A stretch of 64,000 bases of DNA, from positions 310,001 through 374,000 of the forward strand of contig NZ_JAKIKU010000001.1 in the NCBI RefSeq assembly GCF_023283985.1, written 5' to 3'. Below, one piece after another: positions 1-9,200 of the stretch. Position 1 is the first letter of the stretch; every line of letters begins with the position of its first letter. The stretch is from Shewanella electrodiphila. Its GTDB lineage: Bacteria; Pseudomonadota; Gammaproteobacteria; Enterobacterales; Shewanellaceae. The translations under genes were made by a program, and so were the position numbers. The notes below the pieces were generated by a model, which was given only the letters and a program-made list of their open reading frames with translations, had not been told where the DNA came from and made no database searches.

Positions 1-326
1 GGGTGAATAAAGATTGGTTTAATCGCCACTTTAGCGGCACGTTTGAATTACTTTGGAAAGCATCTGGTGATATTCCAAGAGAGATTAGCCGTACTTCTAA
101 CTTGTCTCAAATTCAATGGTTAGAAACAAGCTTAGCTATTATTAGTCAACGAGCACCTAGACTGGTTAATTCTTTTGATAATAATTTAGAGCAGGAACTA
201 ATGGCCTTTCAGCGTCAACATGGTCTTAAATCAGATGGCATTGCCGGTAATCAAACCTTAGTACAAATTAATTTATACCTTAATCAACAAGGCCCTAGAT
301 TAAGTCGTCAAGCAGGTCGTAGCTAA
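1..326 (+). CDS. exeA: ExeA/GspA C-terminal part (partial at window edge)
   Basis: This is the 3' end of a gene that begins before the window. About 108 C-terminal residues are visible. They contain a peptidoglycan-binding type 1 repeat (FQRQHGLKSDGIAGNQT) near residues 69-85. In the ExeA/GspA family an N-terminal AAA ATPase domain precedes this repeat. With ExeB, ExeA helps assemble the type II secretion secretin through the peptidoglycan. The stop codon overlaps the start of the next gene (TAATG), which indicates translational coupling. The ATPase half cannot be checked here, so the family call rests on the PG-binding end and on the exeB-like neighbour. Confidence 0.82.
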   Translation, partial: VNKDWFNRHFSGTFELLWKASGDIPREISRTSNLSQIQWLETSLAIISQRAPRLVNSFDNNLEQELMAFQRQHGLKSDGIAGNQTLVQINLYLNQQGPRLSRQAGRS

Positions 327-1480
327 TGTCTATATTGCTAGATGCGGTGACAAAAGAAAAACAACAGCAAATGGGTGAGCTTCCTGATGCTGTGTTAACA
401 CCTAGAGCGAACTATCAGCAAGTGAATGGTCATCGCCCTTGGCTTAAGTATGTGCTGTTAGCTGTGGTTATTGCGCTAGGTATCGCTTCAGCTTGGGGCT
501 TGTCTAAACTTATTGTGCCTACGAGCAATATAGGTCAAGCGAAAGAGACGCAAAATAATACAGGCAACGAGCAGACTCAAACTAGTCAAAGCCAATCAAT
601 GACTCCTGCTCGTCGTTCTTCAGAGACGCAAAGTGAAGTTCGTATCGCCAATAAAGTTGCACTGCCTATCGCTAAATCCTTATCGCAAGTGAATGGGACA
701 ACACAATATGTATCCCGCAGCAGTCAGCCGGCGACGAATGAAACAACCTATGATTATCGACTGAGCAATCAAGGTGGTGAAATGACACCGAGTCAGTCAA
801 GTGGGCAATCTAGTCAGCAATATCAAACAGAACCTAAACAGCAGTCTCAAGCAGACAATAGACAAGCAGCACCTGCGAAAAATCAATCCGTTAGCCGAAA
901 TGTTGACGCTGAAGCAAGTGGTGCTAATCAGCTAACAGCTGCTGAGTTACAGGCTTTATATGGCGATGATGCGATTATATTAGGCGCTAACTCTAACTAT
1001 AAAAAAACGTCAGATCTTGATGCACTGCGGATGAAAGTGAGTGCGGCGGCAAGTGATGTCAATTATGAACAGCAAAGCCAAACGACTTCAAGCATTGATG
1101 CAAGTAACACAGCTGCAGATGATGCGAGTAATGCGAATAACTTAATGGCTGCCTTTGAAGCTGCGTTAAAAGAAGTAGAGTATGAAAGCTCTGCCAATGC
1201 ACCTGTGACAGAAGAAAAGCTTGATCCTATTCCTACCACTAGCAAAGATGAAATCCCATCTTATGGTCAACTGCCTGCAAGTGTGCAATTGCGGGTCCCT
1301 GAATTTAATATTCAGGCACATGTGTACTCATCAGCTGCTGAAAACCGTTGGTTGAATGTTGATGGTGAAGAACTGCAAGAAGGGGATAGCATTCAGGGTA
1401 GTCTCAATATCATAGAAATAAGGCCTCGAGATGTGGTGCTAGAAATTGATGGCGAAAAATTTAAAGTACCCGCGATATAA
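326..1480 (+). CDS. exeB: ExeB/GspB-type general secretion protein B
   Basis: The 384-residue protein has a short cytoplasmic N-terminus beginning MSILLDAVTKEK, which is typical of GspB. One transmembrane helix follows at about residues 40-60 (YVLLAVVIALGIASAWGL). Next comes a long low-complexity Q/S/N-rich periplasmic linker at about 65-300. The conserved C-terminal T2SSB domain occupies about 310-384 (LPASVQLRVPEFNIQAHVYS, then a pattern ending in VPAI). ExeB partners with ExeA to insert and multimerise the type II secretin. It overlaps exeA by one base, and a terminator follows. The long linker probably spans the periplasm. Confidence 0.85.
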   Translation: MSILLDAVTKEKQQQMGELPDAVLTPRANYQQVNGHRPWLKYVLLAVVIALGIASAWGLSKLIVPTSNIGQAKETQNNTGNEQTQTSQSQSMTPARRSSETQSEVRIANKVALPIAKSLSQVNGTTQYVSRSSQPATNETTYDYRLSNQGGEMTPSQSSGQSSQQYQTEPKQQSQADNRQAAPAKNQSVSRNVDAEASGANQLTAAELQALYGDDAIILGANSNYKKTSDLDALRMKVSAAASDVNYEQQSQTTSSIDASNTAADDASNANNLMAAFEAALKEVEYESSANAPVTEEKLDPIPTTSKDEIPSYGQLPASVQLRVPEFNIQAHVYSSAAENRWLNVDGEELQEGDSIQGSLNIIEIRPRDVVLEIDGEKFKVPAI

Positions 1481-1514
1481 ATCACTTAGTTTTTGATGAC
1501 TATTTAGCAATATA

Positions 1515-1540
1515 AAAGGCGCCGATAGCGCCTTTTTTTT
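1515..1540 (+). terminator. Rho-independent terminator after exeAB
   Basis: The stem AAAGGCGC / GCGCCTTT with loop CGATA is followed by a run of T residues. It lies 35 bases after the exeB stop. Confidence 0.88.
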
Positions 1541-1645
1541 ATATGCAAATTACGCGCTGTTAAGTGTTTTAGTCATTTGATTAATAACTGTGTTTAACCT
1601 AAAGATTGAACCAGTTGATTTAGTATTAGCAGCAATCAAACGTTC

Positions 1646-1677
1646 AATAAAAAAGGACTGGCCTGAGCCAGTCCTTT
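1646..1677 (-). terminator. Rho-independent terminator after hemL
   Basis: Read on the minus strand, an 11-bp stem (AAAGGACTGGC / GCCAGTCCTTT) is followed by T residues. It lies about 45 bases beyond the hemL stop codon. Confidence 0.88.
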
Positions 1678-1722
1678 ATCAAGTCTCTAAAGTGCTATCT
1701 TAGATAGCTAACTTGTAAGTAC

Positions 1723-3015
1723 TTAAAGTGCTTTTAAAGCAGCAAATGCTTTATCTGCAGCAACAAGGGTTAACTCAAGTTCTTCTTCACCGTGAGCCAT
1801 TGATAAGAAGCCTGCTTCATAAGCGCTTGGCGCTAAGTAAACACCTTCATCTAGCATTAAGTGGTAGAAGTGACGGAAGTGATCCATGTTGCACTGTGTT
1901 ACTTGGTCAAAACTGGTGATTGGGTTAGTGTCTTCAGTGAAGAAGAAACCGAACATGCCGCCCACTTGGTTAATGCTCAATGGGATACCGTGCTTATCAG
2001 CTGCAGCCTTGAAACCTTCAGCAATGCGCTTAGTTTTAGCATTTAGCTCTTCGTAAAGGCCTGGTTGGCATAATGCGTCCATTTGCGCTAAACCTGCAGT
2101 CATTGCAATTGGGTTACCCGATAAAGTACCTGCTTGGTAAACTGGACCTGTTGGTGCGATGAATTGCATCACGTCTTTACGACCACCGAAAGCGCCCACT
2201 GGCATGCCGCCACCGATCACTTTACCTAAGGTTGTTAGGTCTGGCTTAACGTTGTAATGACCTTGCGCACCGCTTTTAGATACACGGAAACCTGTCATCA
2301 CTTCATCAATGATCATTAACGCACCGAACTCATCACAGATAGTACGCAGGCCTTCAAGGAAACCTTCAACTGGTGGGATACAGTTCATGTTGCCTGCAAC
2401 AGGCTCAAGAATGATACAAGAGATAGCTTCTGGATGCTCTGCGAAGATAGCACGTACTGAATCAAGGTCGTTATAAACCGCAGTCAGGGTGTGTTTTGCG
2501 AAATCTTCAGGGATACCAGGAGAGCTAGGTTGACCCAGTGTTAATGCACCTGAACCTGCTTTAACCAATAAACAGTCAGCATGGCCGTGGTAACAACCTT
2601 CAAACTTTAAGATTTTGTCACGGTTAGTGAAACCACGAGCCAAACGGATTGCGCTCATTGTCGCTTCAGTACCTGAACTCACCATACGAACTTGTTCGAT
2701 TGATGGCACCATTTCGATGACTTTTTCAGCCATTGTCACTTCAAGTTCAGTTGGCGCACCAAATGATAAACCGTTCTCAACCGCTTCTAATACTGCTTGA
2801 CGAATTTGCGGATTGTTGTGACCTAAAATCATCGGGCCCCAAGAACCAACATAATCGATATATTTTTTGCCATCAGCATCGTAAATATAAGCACCATCGG
2901 CTTTTTCGATGAATAGTGGTGAACCACCAACACCGTTAAAGGCACGAACTGGTGAGTTAACGCCACCAGGGATGGTTTGTTTTGCTTGTTCAAAAAGCGC
3001 TTCTGAGCGGGTCAT
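1723..3015 (-). CDS. hemL: Glutamate-1-semialdehyde 2,1-aminomutase
   Basis: HemL converts glutamate-1-semialdehyde to 5-aminolevulinate, the second step of the C5 route to haem. It is a PLP enzyme. The 430-residue length is standard. The PLP-binding lysine sits in [19 protein letters not shown] near residues 262-280, and the cofactor aspartate lies in [29 protein letters not shown] is the phosphate-cup signature of class III aminotransferases. The gene lies 29-50 bases downstream of pyrB on the same strand, so some cotranscription is possible. It ends at a clear terminator. Confidence 0.97.
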   Translation of the reverse strand: MTRSEALFEQAKQTIPGGVNSPVRAFNGVGGSPLFIEKADGAYIYDADGKKYIDYVGSWGPMILGHNNPQIRQAVLEAVENGLSFGAPTELEVTMAEKVIEMVPSIEQVRMVSSGTEATMSAIRLARGFTNRDKILKFEGCYHGHADCLLVKAGSGALTLGQPSSPGIPEDFAKHTLTAVYNDLDSVRAIFAEHPEAISCIILEPVAGNMNCIPPVEGFLEGLRTICDEFGALMIIDEVMTGFRVSKSGAQGHYNVKPDLTTLGKVIGGGMPVGAFGGRKDVMQFIAPTGPVYQAGTLSGNPIAMTAGLAQMDALCQPGLYEELNAKTKRIAEGFKAAADKHGIPLSINQVGGMFGFFFTEDTNPITSFDQVTQCNMDHFRHFYHLMLDEGVYLAPSAYEAGFLSMAHGEEELELTLVAADKAFAALKAL

Positions 3016-3044
3016 GTGAAATCCTTCTAAAAATCGTTAGCTGA

Positions 3045-4064
3045 CTATCTATCAGCCTTTCGTGAATACCAATTAACAGGGCACTCATGCTGTTGTAGCT
3101 GGTTTTCAACACCAAGCGTTAACGCAAAAAGAGCCATTCGAATAAGTAAGCCATTATCTGCCTGTCTGAAAATCGCAAGGCTAGGATGACTATTTAAATC
3201 ATTATCTAATTCATTTGCTGCCGCACGTGAATCTCGTGGCAATGGATGCATAATCACAGTATTAGATTTACAGTGTTTGGTATAAATACTGTGGTTTAAC
3301 CTAAACTTGCCACGATATTTGTCCGCTTCATCTTGTGATGCGAATCGTTCTTCCTGAATGCGAGTCAGATAGAGTATATCAGCTTGATGTAAATTACCTT
3401 CTAACTGATCTGTTATTGTGATCTTATGACCAGCATTTTCAATGTCATTGATCACATAGTCAGGCATTGCTAAGTCAGATGGTGAAATTAGTGTAAATTG
3501 AATACCTTTATACATACACAATAAACGTGACAACGAATGGACAGTGCGCCCATGTTTTAAGTCGCCTACCATCGCGATATGCATGCCGCTAATGTCTTGT
3601 CCGTGGTGACTTAACTCTTTTTGAATAGTAAATAAATCCAATAAAGCTTGTGTCGGGTGCTCGTTAGAACCATCACCACCATTAATGACTGGGACGCGGC
3701 TGCCTTCAGCAAACTCTTTTACCGAATAAGCCTCTGGGTGGCGCATGGCAATAACATCCGAGTATGTCGATAACACGCGAGCGGTGTCGTATAAAGACTC
3801 GCCCTTTGATAGTGATGATGAACCCATGCCGACTGTTTCTCTGACATTGCCGCCGAGTAGGTTAAAAGCACAACCGAAGCTGACTCGAGTACGAGTACTG
3901 GGTTCAAAAAAGAGATTACCTAAAATGGCACCGTCAAGCACCTTGGTGCGTTTTTCGCGCAGCGCATAAGGCGTCATATCTTCGGCAACATTAAAAATGG
4001 TGTTAATAGCATCAAGATCCAGTTGATTAACTGAAAGGATGTGAGAACCGCTAAACTGTGTCAT
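3045..4064 (-). CDS. pyrB: Aspartate carbamoyltransferase catalytic chain
   Basis: PyrB joins carbamoyl phosphate and aspartate in the second step of pyrimidine synthesis. The carbamoyl-phosphate loop FFEPSTRTRVSF lies near residue 53 and HPTQALLDL near residue 137; the aspartate loop is represented by MHPLPRDSRA. I chose the ATG at 4064 (MTQFSGSHILSV, 340 residues) rather than a TTG 15 bases upstream. No pyrI regulatory chain is adjacent. The C-terminus (NQLQQHECPVNWYSRKADR) runs past the usual E. coli PyrB end, so the assembly state could differ from the E. coli PyrBI complex. The 5' leader carries a small stem-loop (4089-4111). Confidence 0.93.
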   Translation of the reverse strand: MTQFSGSHILSVNQLDLDAINTIFNVAEDMTPYALREKRTKVLDGAILGNLFFEPSTRTRVSFGCAFNLLGGNVRETVGMGSSSLSKGESLYDTARVLSTYSDVIAMRHPEAYSVKEFAEGSRVPVINGGDGSNEHPTQALLDLFTIQKELSHHGQDISGMHIAMVGDLKHGRTVHSLSRLLCMYKGIQFTLISPSDLAMPDYVINDIENAGHKITITDQLEGNLHQADILYLTRIQEERFASQDEADKYRGKFRLNHSIYTKHCKSNTVIMHPLPRDSRAAANELDNDLNSHPSLAIFRQADNGLLIRMALFALTLGVENQLQQHECPVNWYSRKADR

Positions 4065-4088
4065 CAGCCTGATTTCCAATTATTAGGA

Positions 4089-4111
4089 GAGTAAATAAGG
4101 GCTATTTACCC
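4089..4111 (-). other. Inverted repeat in the pyrB leader
   Basis: The arms GAGTAAATA / TATTTACCC pair over nine positions with one wobble around the loop AGGGC. This lies about 25 bases upstream of the pyrB start. No T run follows, so it is not an obvious attenuator. Confidence 0.5.
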
Positions 4112-4146
4112 TGTGGTTATGTAGGGTGGCTGAGGCGAGATTTTAA

Positions 4147-4242
4147 CAGAGAGTGAACGAATATTAAATCTCGCTAATGATTATTTATCACTTTTTAGAC
4201 ATAACACTGATTAGCGAAATAAGAACAATAGTTCACTCTCTG
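4147..4242. repeat. Nested inverted repeat, 96 bp
   Basis: The outer arms are a perfect 12-bp inverted repeat (CAGAGAGTGAAC at 4147-4158, GTTCACTCTCTG at 4231-4242). Inside them a second 8-bp pair (TCGCTAAT at 4171-4178, ATTAGCGA at 4210-4217) is nested. The whole could fold into one long interrupted stem-loop. It lies between the end of the ClC gene and the start of pyrB. There is no T run and no clear target-site duplication. It could be a small non-autonomous element, a structured RNA or a transcription barrier. Confidence 0.7.
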
Positions 4243-4278
4243 AAACTGGTGGAATTCAGTGGGTGTTCTTTGTTTAAA

Positions 4279-6003
4279 TTACACTTGTCCTGAACGGATC
4301 TCTTGCCATAAATTAGCCCAGCTAATAACACCGACAATATTATTGGTATTTCCGCGATAAATATACACTTCACCACGCCGTTTGATGGCTAATAGTTCGT
4401 AGACTTCATTTAAAGTGGCAGTGTCAGAAAAGCCTTCCATTTTATGTCGGGAAAGTGTCGTAGAATCTTCAAATGATTGCATTTCGATACTGAGCATTTC
4501 TATTTGTGCCTCAGCATTACGAACGAGCACGGGCCTACCTTCTGCACGCTTCATTACTTCAAGGAGTAAAGCATCGTTATCATTTACGATAACAAAGCGT
4601 TTATCCATGATTGCTCGTACACCTTTCTTTTGTAGACCTTGATTTACAGGCGGTACTTTGTAGCCTAAACCCATAATGTCTAACTGTTTTAAAAATACCG
4701 AACTGGTATTAAAACCTTGGTAGGCGATGAGAAATGCAGGAATGGTGACAAACATAGCAGGTAAGATAATAGCGGCGTCATTGGTGAGTTCAAGAAGCGC
4801 AACCAATGCGGCTAAAGGCGCACTTAGGCACACACCCATCATCGCAGTCATACCGATGACAGTATATAAACCCACATATGGCGCGATAGAGGGGAAAAAC
4901 ATCGCACTGACAAGGGCTAAAATTGCGCCAATCAATGCACCAATGCCATAAAGTGGACCGATTAGCCCACCAGGAATACCAAAACCAATGGCTGCAATAG
5001 TGGCGATGATTTTTGCAATTAATAGCGCGAAAAGAAACATTAAGCTTGGGTTGTCTATGATGGTTGCTTGAATCGCTAAATCACCGGCACCTAACGCTTG
5101 AGGTAAAAATAAACCGATTAAGGTGGTAACGCTTGCCGCTATCATGAGTCGATAAATCAAAGGCCAATGCTGGCCAATAGCGGTCATTTTTAATAATGAA
5201 TGATTGAAACCAGCAGCTGCACAACCTAAGACAATGCCACCAATGGCCAGAATGGGATAATGATCCAATGGAATTCGGGTGACAGTAATTAAGTCATATT
5301 CATGGATATTGCCGAACACTAATTGGCTAGAGAGTGCACCGCAAATGGCCGATAGCATTATCGGGAAAAAGTAATGAATTTTGTACTCACGAACAATCAC
5401 TTCAAATACAAACAGTACAGCGGCAAGTGGCGCATTAAAGACCGCTGCAATACCAGCAGCGATACCGCTCGCACACATAATACGCACACTATTATCAGGT
5501 AACTTAAATTTTTCAGCGAAATAGCTCGCGCTAACCGCTCCTAAGTGAATGGCCGGTCCTTCTTTACCAACTGAGAAATTTGCGATTAACGCGATCAGCG
5601 CCTGAAAAAACTGTCCAGGGGCTGATTGCAGTGGGATTTTTCCGTAATGGAGTTTGAAACGGTGCATGACGTAGGCGATACCCATACGGCGATATCGCTT
5701 AGAGCCGAGACCTGCCACCAGCCAAATAAGCAATGCACCTACAATAGGTAAATATGTACGCCAATCGGTAACGGTGCTAGAAAAGTCGGTGGCTTCAGGC
5801 ACTGTGTAGACTTGCGCCCAACTGAGCAACAAACGAAATAAGATGATGACACTAGAGGCAATAATGGCAAATAGTAGGGCTAATCCACAAAGTTGCACAC
5901 TTATCTTCGACTGAGAAAGCTTATCTCTCAATTCATTACGAAGATATTTGCGTGTTGCAGCTTTGGCGTGAATAATAGCGGCTTTATTTCTTTTGATTTG
6001 CAC
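4279..6003 (-). CDS. ClC family chloride channel/antiporter with CBS domains
   Basis: The 574-residue protein has about ten to twelve hydrophobic segments between residues 35 and 440. It contains the ClC filter motif GKEGPAIHLGA near 148 and the second filter segment GIPGGLIGP near 345. A cytoplasmic tail (about 460-574) reads as a CBS pair (RAIMDKRFVIVNDND, then TLNEVYELLAIKRRGEVYIY). The family moves chloride, often in exchange for protons, and CBS tails bind nucleotides. Whether this one is a channel or an antiporter cannot be settled here. The ATG at 6003 follows a short divergent gap shared with the gene at 6070. Confidence 0.92.
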   Translation of the reverse strand: MQIKRNKAAIIHAKAATRKYLRNELRDKLSQSKISVQLCGLALLFAIIASSVIILFRLLLSWAQVYTVPEATDFSSTVTDWRTYLPIVGALLIWLVAGLGSKRYRRMGIAYVMHRFKLHYGKIPLQSAPGQFFQALIALIANFSVGKEGPAIHLGAVSASYFAEKFKLPDNSVRIMCASGIAAGIAAVFNAPLAAVLFVFEVIVREYKIHYFFPIMLSAICGALSSQLVFGNIHEYDLITVTRIPLDHYPILAIGGIVLGCAAAGFNHSLLKMTAIGQHWPLIYRLMIAASVTTLIGLFLPQALGAGDLAIQATIIDNPSLMFLFALLIAKIIATIAAIGFGIPGGLIGPLYGIGALIGAILALVSAMFFPSIAPYVGLYTVIGMTAMMGVCLSAPLAALVALLELTNDAAIILPAMFVTIPAFLIAYQGFNTSSVFLKQLDIMGLGYKVPPVNQGLQKKGVRAIMDKRFVIVNDNDALLLEVMKRAEGRPVLVRNAEAQIEMLSIEMQSFEDSTTLSRHKMEGFSDTATLNEVYELLAIKRRGEVYIYRGNTNNIVGVISWANLWQEIRSGQV

Positions 6004-6069
6004 TGTATTGCCTAAGATCCTTTATGGGCGATTTGTTGTCATTGTATTTTATTAAAGGCTTGTTACCTA

Positions 6070-6783
6070 ATGCTAAATTATCATCGCTTGCTTGACCGCT
6101 TGCAAGTTCAAGAACGCAAATTTCGTTCATCAGGTTTATATTTATCTGCGTTAATCATTATCAGTTTTATTGTTGGCGTTCTTAGTCATACTATTTTTAT
6201 ATCTGAAGTTGTTGAGCCGCAGCATGAAGCAGTAGAAATTACAGCGCTAAAAACCGAGCTTAGGCAGCAGTCTCATGTCGTTTCTCGTCTTGATATTGCC
6301 CTTTCGATTGAAAAGGAAGCTAATGCGAATATGAAACAAATGTTTTCTAAGCAAATACAGCAACAAAAAACACTTGAACAAGAATTAGCTTTTTATCGCA
6401 GCCTAGTCTCACCAGAGAAAGAAGTTGATGGTGTGGCAATACATGGGCTTGAACTTTCTAAAGGCTTATTGCCAAACAGTTATCAAATGCGCTTAATTTT
6501 AACTCAATTACAAAAGCGTAAGAATAGCGTTAAAGGCGTTGCCGACATTGTTTTGGTGGGCGTGCAAGGCGAAAAGCAAGTTGAAATCTCGTTAAGTGAT
6601 TTAGATATTGAGACATTTAAATTTGGCTTTCGATATTTTCAAATGTTTGACGCGGAAATAAGTTTGCCACAAGATTTTGATTTGCAAAGAATTAAAGCTG
6701 TAGTTCAGGTGCAGGCCAATCGTGGTGTGAAAGGTGGAAGCATTGAACAAACATTCGAGATCGCAGAGTTACTAGAAAGCTAA
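6070..6783 (+). CDS. Membrane-anchored coiled-coil protein, DUF6776-like, unknown function
   Basis: The protein has 237 residues. It has a short cytoplasmic N-terminus, one transmembrane helix at about 23-47 (LYLSALIIISFIVGVLSH), a probable coiled coil at about 55-115 rich in E, Q and K, and a mixed alpha/beta C-terminal domain (about 120-237). I associate this architecture with the DUF6776 group found upstream of erpA in Shewanella, but no function is known to me. It is encoded 80 bases before erpA on the same strand and may share its transcript. The start ATG lies in a divergent promoter region opposite the ClC gene. Confidence 0.75.
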   Translation: MLNYHRLLDRLQVQERKFRSSGLYLSALIIISFIVGVLSHTIFISEVVEPQHEAVEITALKTELRQQSHVVSRLDIALSIEKEANANMKQMFSKQIQQQKTLEQELAFYRSLVSPEKEVDGVAIHGLELSKGLLPNSYQMRLILTQLQKRKNSVKGVADIVLVGVQGEKQVEISLSDLDIETFKFGFRYFQMFDAEISLPQDFDLQRIKAVVQVQANRGVKGGSIEQTFEIAELLES

Positions 6784-6862
6784 AAAAGAACTAAGAGTAA
6801 TACTTGAACAAATTAGTCAGGTAATAGATAATTCCGACCTGAAACTGAAGTAAGAGGTAGTA

Positions 6863-7213
6863 ATGACTGAACAAACAGATGCAGCAATGCCAATTCAATT
6901 TACCGATGCTGCGGCAACTAAAGTGAAGGGACTGTTAGAAGAAGAGCAGAACCCAGAATTAAAACTGCGTGTGTATGTCACAGGTGGTGGTTGTTCAGGT
7001 TTCCAGTATGGTTTTACTTTCGATGAAAAAGTTAACGAAGGTGATTTCACGATTGAAAAGCAAGGGGTTCAACTGGTTGTTGATCCTATGAGCCTTCAAT
7101 ACCTTGTTGGTGGTGAAGTTGATTATACTTCAGGACTTGAAGGGTCTCGCTTCTTTGTTAAGAACCCAAATGCAACGACTACTTGTGGTTGTGGTGCAAG
7201 CTTCTCTGTCTAA
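6863..7213 (+). CDS. erpA: Iron-sulfur cluster insertion protein ErpA
   Basis: ErpA is an A-type Fe-S carrier that delivers clusters to apoproteins such as the isoprenoid enzymes IspG and IspH. Its 116 residues match the family length. The three cluster-binding cysteines are visible: one in [13 protein letters not shown] near residue 46 and two in [11 protein letters not shown] at the C-terminus. The ribosome-binding site AAGAGGTAG precedes the ATG. The gene ends at a symmetric terminator shared with the convergent gene at 7301. Confidence 0.96.
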   Translation: MTEQTDAAMPIQFTDAAATKVKGLLEEEQNPELKLRVYVTGGGCSGFQYGFTFDEKVNEGDFTIEKQGVQLVVDPMSLQYLVGGEVDYTSGLEGSRFFVKNPNATTTCGCGASFSV

Positions 7214-7260
7214 TTTAAGATTTCGTATATCGCGATTAAATGTAGATAGTGGAAGATAAA

Positions 7261-7290
7261 AAAAGCCGTCTGATGACGGCTTTTTTGTTT
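7261..7290. terminator. Bidirectional terminator between erpA and the convergent membrane gene
   Basis: The ten-bp stem AAAAGCCGTC / GACGGCTTTT with loop TGAT has a T run on the plus side and an A run on the other. It can therefore stop transcription from both directions. Confidence 0.9.
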
Positions 7291-7300
7291 TTTAATTTTA

Positions 7301-7912
7301 TCAGCTGATGATATTAAAGTTCATTCTCGGCTTAAACCACTTGAATACCGCTTTGTTGAAGCTTATCCAGACTTGCAGTATAGCCAATAGAATTAGTACG
7401 CTAAAAATAATCCAATCTGGCAGCACCATTTGCATAAAGCCAAAGTCTACTGTTGTAGGCCCAGCGACAAGATTGTCAGGATCATACATGATAATGGGTA
7501 ATACGCTGTACAAGGCAAGTTGTAAAATTCCGTAGGCACGAAGCATATAAAGCGCCGCTTTTTGTCTGCCTGCTACACCTAATACCATGAGTAAGGTTAA
7601 TACACACAGTAAAACACCTTGCTGCGCCATTAAGCCGCTAACAGAAGTCATCACATATACCGCCATTAATGCGATAAGCCGTTTGGGAAAAACAGCTTTT
7701 TCAGTAGCGCTTTGGTTGATGACATCTGTGCTAGTGGCTTCTGGTTCAGTGGATTCTAGTTCAGTGACTTCTAGTTCAGTGACTTCTAGTTCAGTGACTT
7801 CTGATTCGGTAGCATTTTGTCCGGAGGCTTTTTTTTCGGTGCTACTGTCAGTGTTTGCTTCGACAATATTTATCTCTTCAGCATCTTGCTGTTGTAAATT
7901 TTTATCCGTCAT
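7301..7912 (-). CDS. Inner-membrane protein with acidic repeat N-terminus, unknown function
   Basis: The protein has 203 residues. The first 75 are acidic and low-complexity. They include a five-residue repeat (VTELE) repeated about four times, encoded by a 15-bp tandem repeat at 7745-7804. Three to four membrane segments follow from about residue 78 to 195 (LIALMAVYVMTSVSG, GVLLCVLTLLMVLGVAG, GILQLALYSVLPIIMY, WIIFSVLILLAILQVWISF). I do not recognise a functional family. The acidic head is probably cytoplasmic. The gene shares a bidirectional terminator with erpA. Confidence 0.72.
   Translation of the reverse strand: MTDKNLQQQDAEEINIVEANTDSSTEKKASGQNATESEVTELEVTELEVTELESTEPEATSTDVINQSATEKAVFPKRLIALMAVYVMTSVSGLMAQQGVLLCVLTLLMVLGVAGRQKAALYMLRAYGILQLALYSVLPIIMYDPDNLVAGPTTVDFGFMQMVLPDWIIFSVLILLAILQVWISFNKAVFKWFKPRMNFNIIS
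7745..7804. repeat. 15-bp tandem repeat inside the coding region at 7301-7912
   Basis: Four consecutive 15-bp units based on TTCAGTGACTTCTAG are present. The second and third are identical; the first and fourth carry two or three changes. The unit length keeps the reading frame and encodes a repeated VTELE pentapeptide. Confidence 0.9.
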
Positions 7913-7970
7913 AAGGCCTTAACTTATCGCTTGAGTGTAAGTGCAGTGTTGGTATCAGCTGAAGATATCA

Positions 7971-8357
7971 TTAATGCTTAGATTGCTTTTTCGGCGTCAA
8001 ACGTGAATCAAGTTCATATGGTGGGATAACCACACCTAAGTCTTCTTGTACTGGGAATACAGCAACGAATAAATCATCCTCAGACATACCACCGACCCAA
8101 CGCTCTTGAAATTCATTAAGCGGAATAGATAGTGGTTCACAATCGCGCCATTCATCAACAGCCCATAGTTTTGCAGCTTCTTCTGAAGGCCACATTGGAA
8201 TGCAATCTTCGTCTTCAGTGGTTAGCATAACGCAACCATCTTGGTCTTGCAGGCTCCAAATTTGTTGCTCTTGCTTAACTTGTTCAACAAGGTAATCGTA
8301 GCGTGCTTCTGGTGTCATGTTGAGTTGATCTTCAATTGATTTTGGTTTGCTGCTCAT
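7971..8357 (-). CDS. DUF2750-type protein
   Basis: The protein is 128 residues, soluble and acidic, with no signal peptide. It resembles the DUF2750 group: an N-terminal helix (MTPEARYDYLVEQVKQEQQIWSL), a central W-P-S-x-x-A-A-x-x-W segment (MWPSEEAAKLWAVDEWRDC) and a C-terminal FVAVFPVQEDLGVVIPPYEL stretch. Functions in this family are unknown to me. It lies 58 bases upstream of the membrane gene at 7301 on the same strand. The two could be cotranscribed. Confidence 0.8.
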   Translation of the reverse strand: MSSKPKSIEDQLNMTPEARYDYLVEQVKQEQQIWSLQDQDGCVMLTTEDEDCIPMWPSEEAAKLWAVDEWRDCEPLSIPLNEFQERWVGGMSEDDLFVAVFPVQEDLGVVIPPYELDSRLTPKKQSKH

Positions 8358-8436
8358 GGTGGACTCTCATTGCAAAGTGGGACTAATTTGGCGCTTATTC
8401 GCGCGAATAGGGCATGATAACATCGACTGTTAGTTT

Positions 8437-8467
8437 TAAAAAAGAAAAGAGCACATTGGGTGCTCTT
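8437..8467 (-). terminator. Rho-independent terminator after aqpZ
   Basis: Read on the minus strand, the stem AAGAGCAC / GTGCTCTT is followed by a T-rich run. It lies 32 bases beyond the aqpZ stop. Confidence 0.85.
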
Positions 8468-8498
8468 GTAGCAGGCTAATTGAATCATTCTGCTTTGA

Positions 8499-9200
8499 TT
8501 AGTTCTCAGCTGGTTTGTCAAAAAAACGGTAAATCATGCCTGCCAATATTGCGCCAGCAATGGGAGCAACCCAAAATAGCCATAATTGCGATAAAGCCCA
8601 ATCACCGACAAATAGTGCAGGTCCAGTACTTCTAGCGGGGTTAACTGAGGTGTTAGAAACTGGAATACTGATTAAATGAATTAAAGTTAAGCCTAAACCT
8701 ATGGCAATTGGGGCAAAGCCTGCTGGTGCACGTGAGTCTGTTGCGCCAAGAATGATCAGTAAAAAGAACATTGTCATCACGATTTCCGTAATTAACACTG
8801 ACATCATGCTGTAGCCACCAGGAGAGTGCTCTGCAAAGCCATTTGATGCAAACCCGCCAGCTAAACTGAATCCGTCTTGGCCGTTAGCTATGAGAAATAG
8901 CACAGCGGCTCCAGCCACACCACCTGTAACTTGGGCAGCAATGTAAGGGGCTAATTCCGCTGTTGGAAAGCGTCCGCCAGCCCATAGACCAAACGATACC
9001 GCAGGATTCAAGTGGCAACCTGAGATATGGCCGATGGCAAATGCCATTGTGAGTACGGTTAAACCGAATGCGAGTGAAACACCAAGTAAACCAATGCCCA
9101 CTTCAGGGAAAGCAGCGGCTAACACAGCGCTGCCACACCCGCCAAGTACAAGCCACATAGTGCCGATAAATTCTGCTAACATTTTTTGCTGGATGGTCAT
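8499..9200 (-). CDS. aqpZ: Aquaporin Z
   Basis: This is an inner-membrane water channel of the MIP family with 233 residues and six membrane helices. The two half-helix NPA motifs are [10 protein letters not shown] near residue 65 and [12 protein letters not shown] near residue 187. The arginine after the second NPA and the histidine in [20 protein letters not shown] fit the narrow water-selective filter of AqpZ rather than a glycerol facilitator. The gene is isolated, with its own terminator and a 381-base upstream gap. That suggests a single-gene unit. Confidence 0.95.
   Translation of the reverse strand: MTIQQKMLAEFIGTMWLVLGGCGSAVLAAAFPEVGIGLLGVSLAFGLTVLTMAFAIGHISGCHLNPAVSFGLWAGGRFPTAELAPYIAAQVTGGVAGAAVLFLIANGQDGFSLAGGFASNGFAEHSPGGYSMMSVLITEIVMTMFFLLIILGATDSRAPAGFAPIAIGLGLTLIHLISIPVSNTSVNPARSTGPALFVGDWALSQLWLFWVAPIAGAILAGMIYRFFDKPAEN

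Noticed and set aside
7745..7804. The 15-bp repeats as a CRISPR array
   Set aside because: Units are contiguous without spacers and lie in frame inside a gene.
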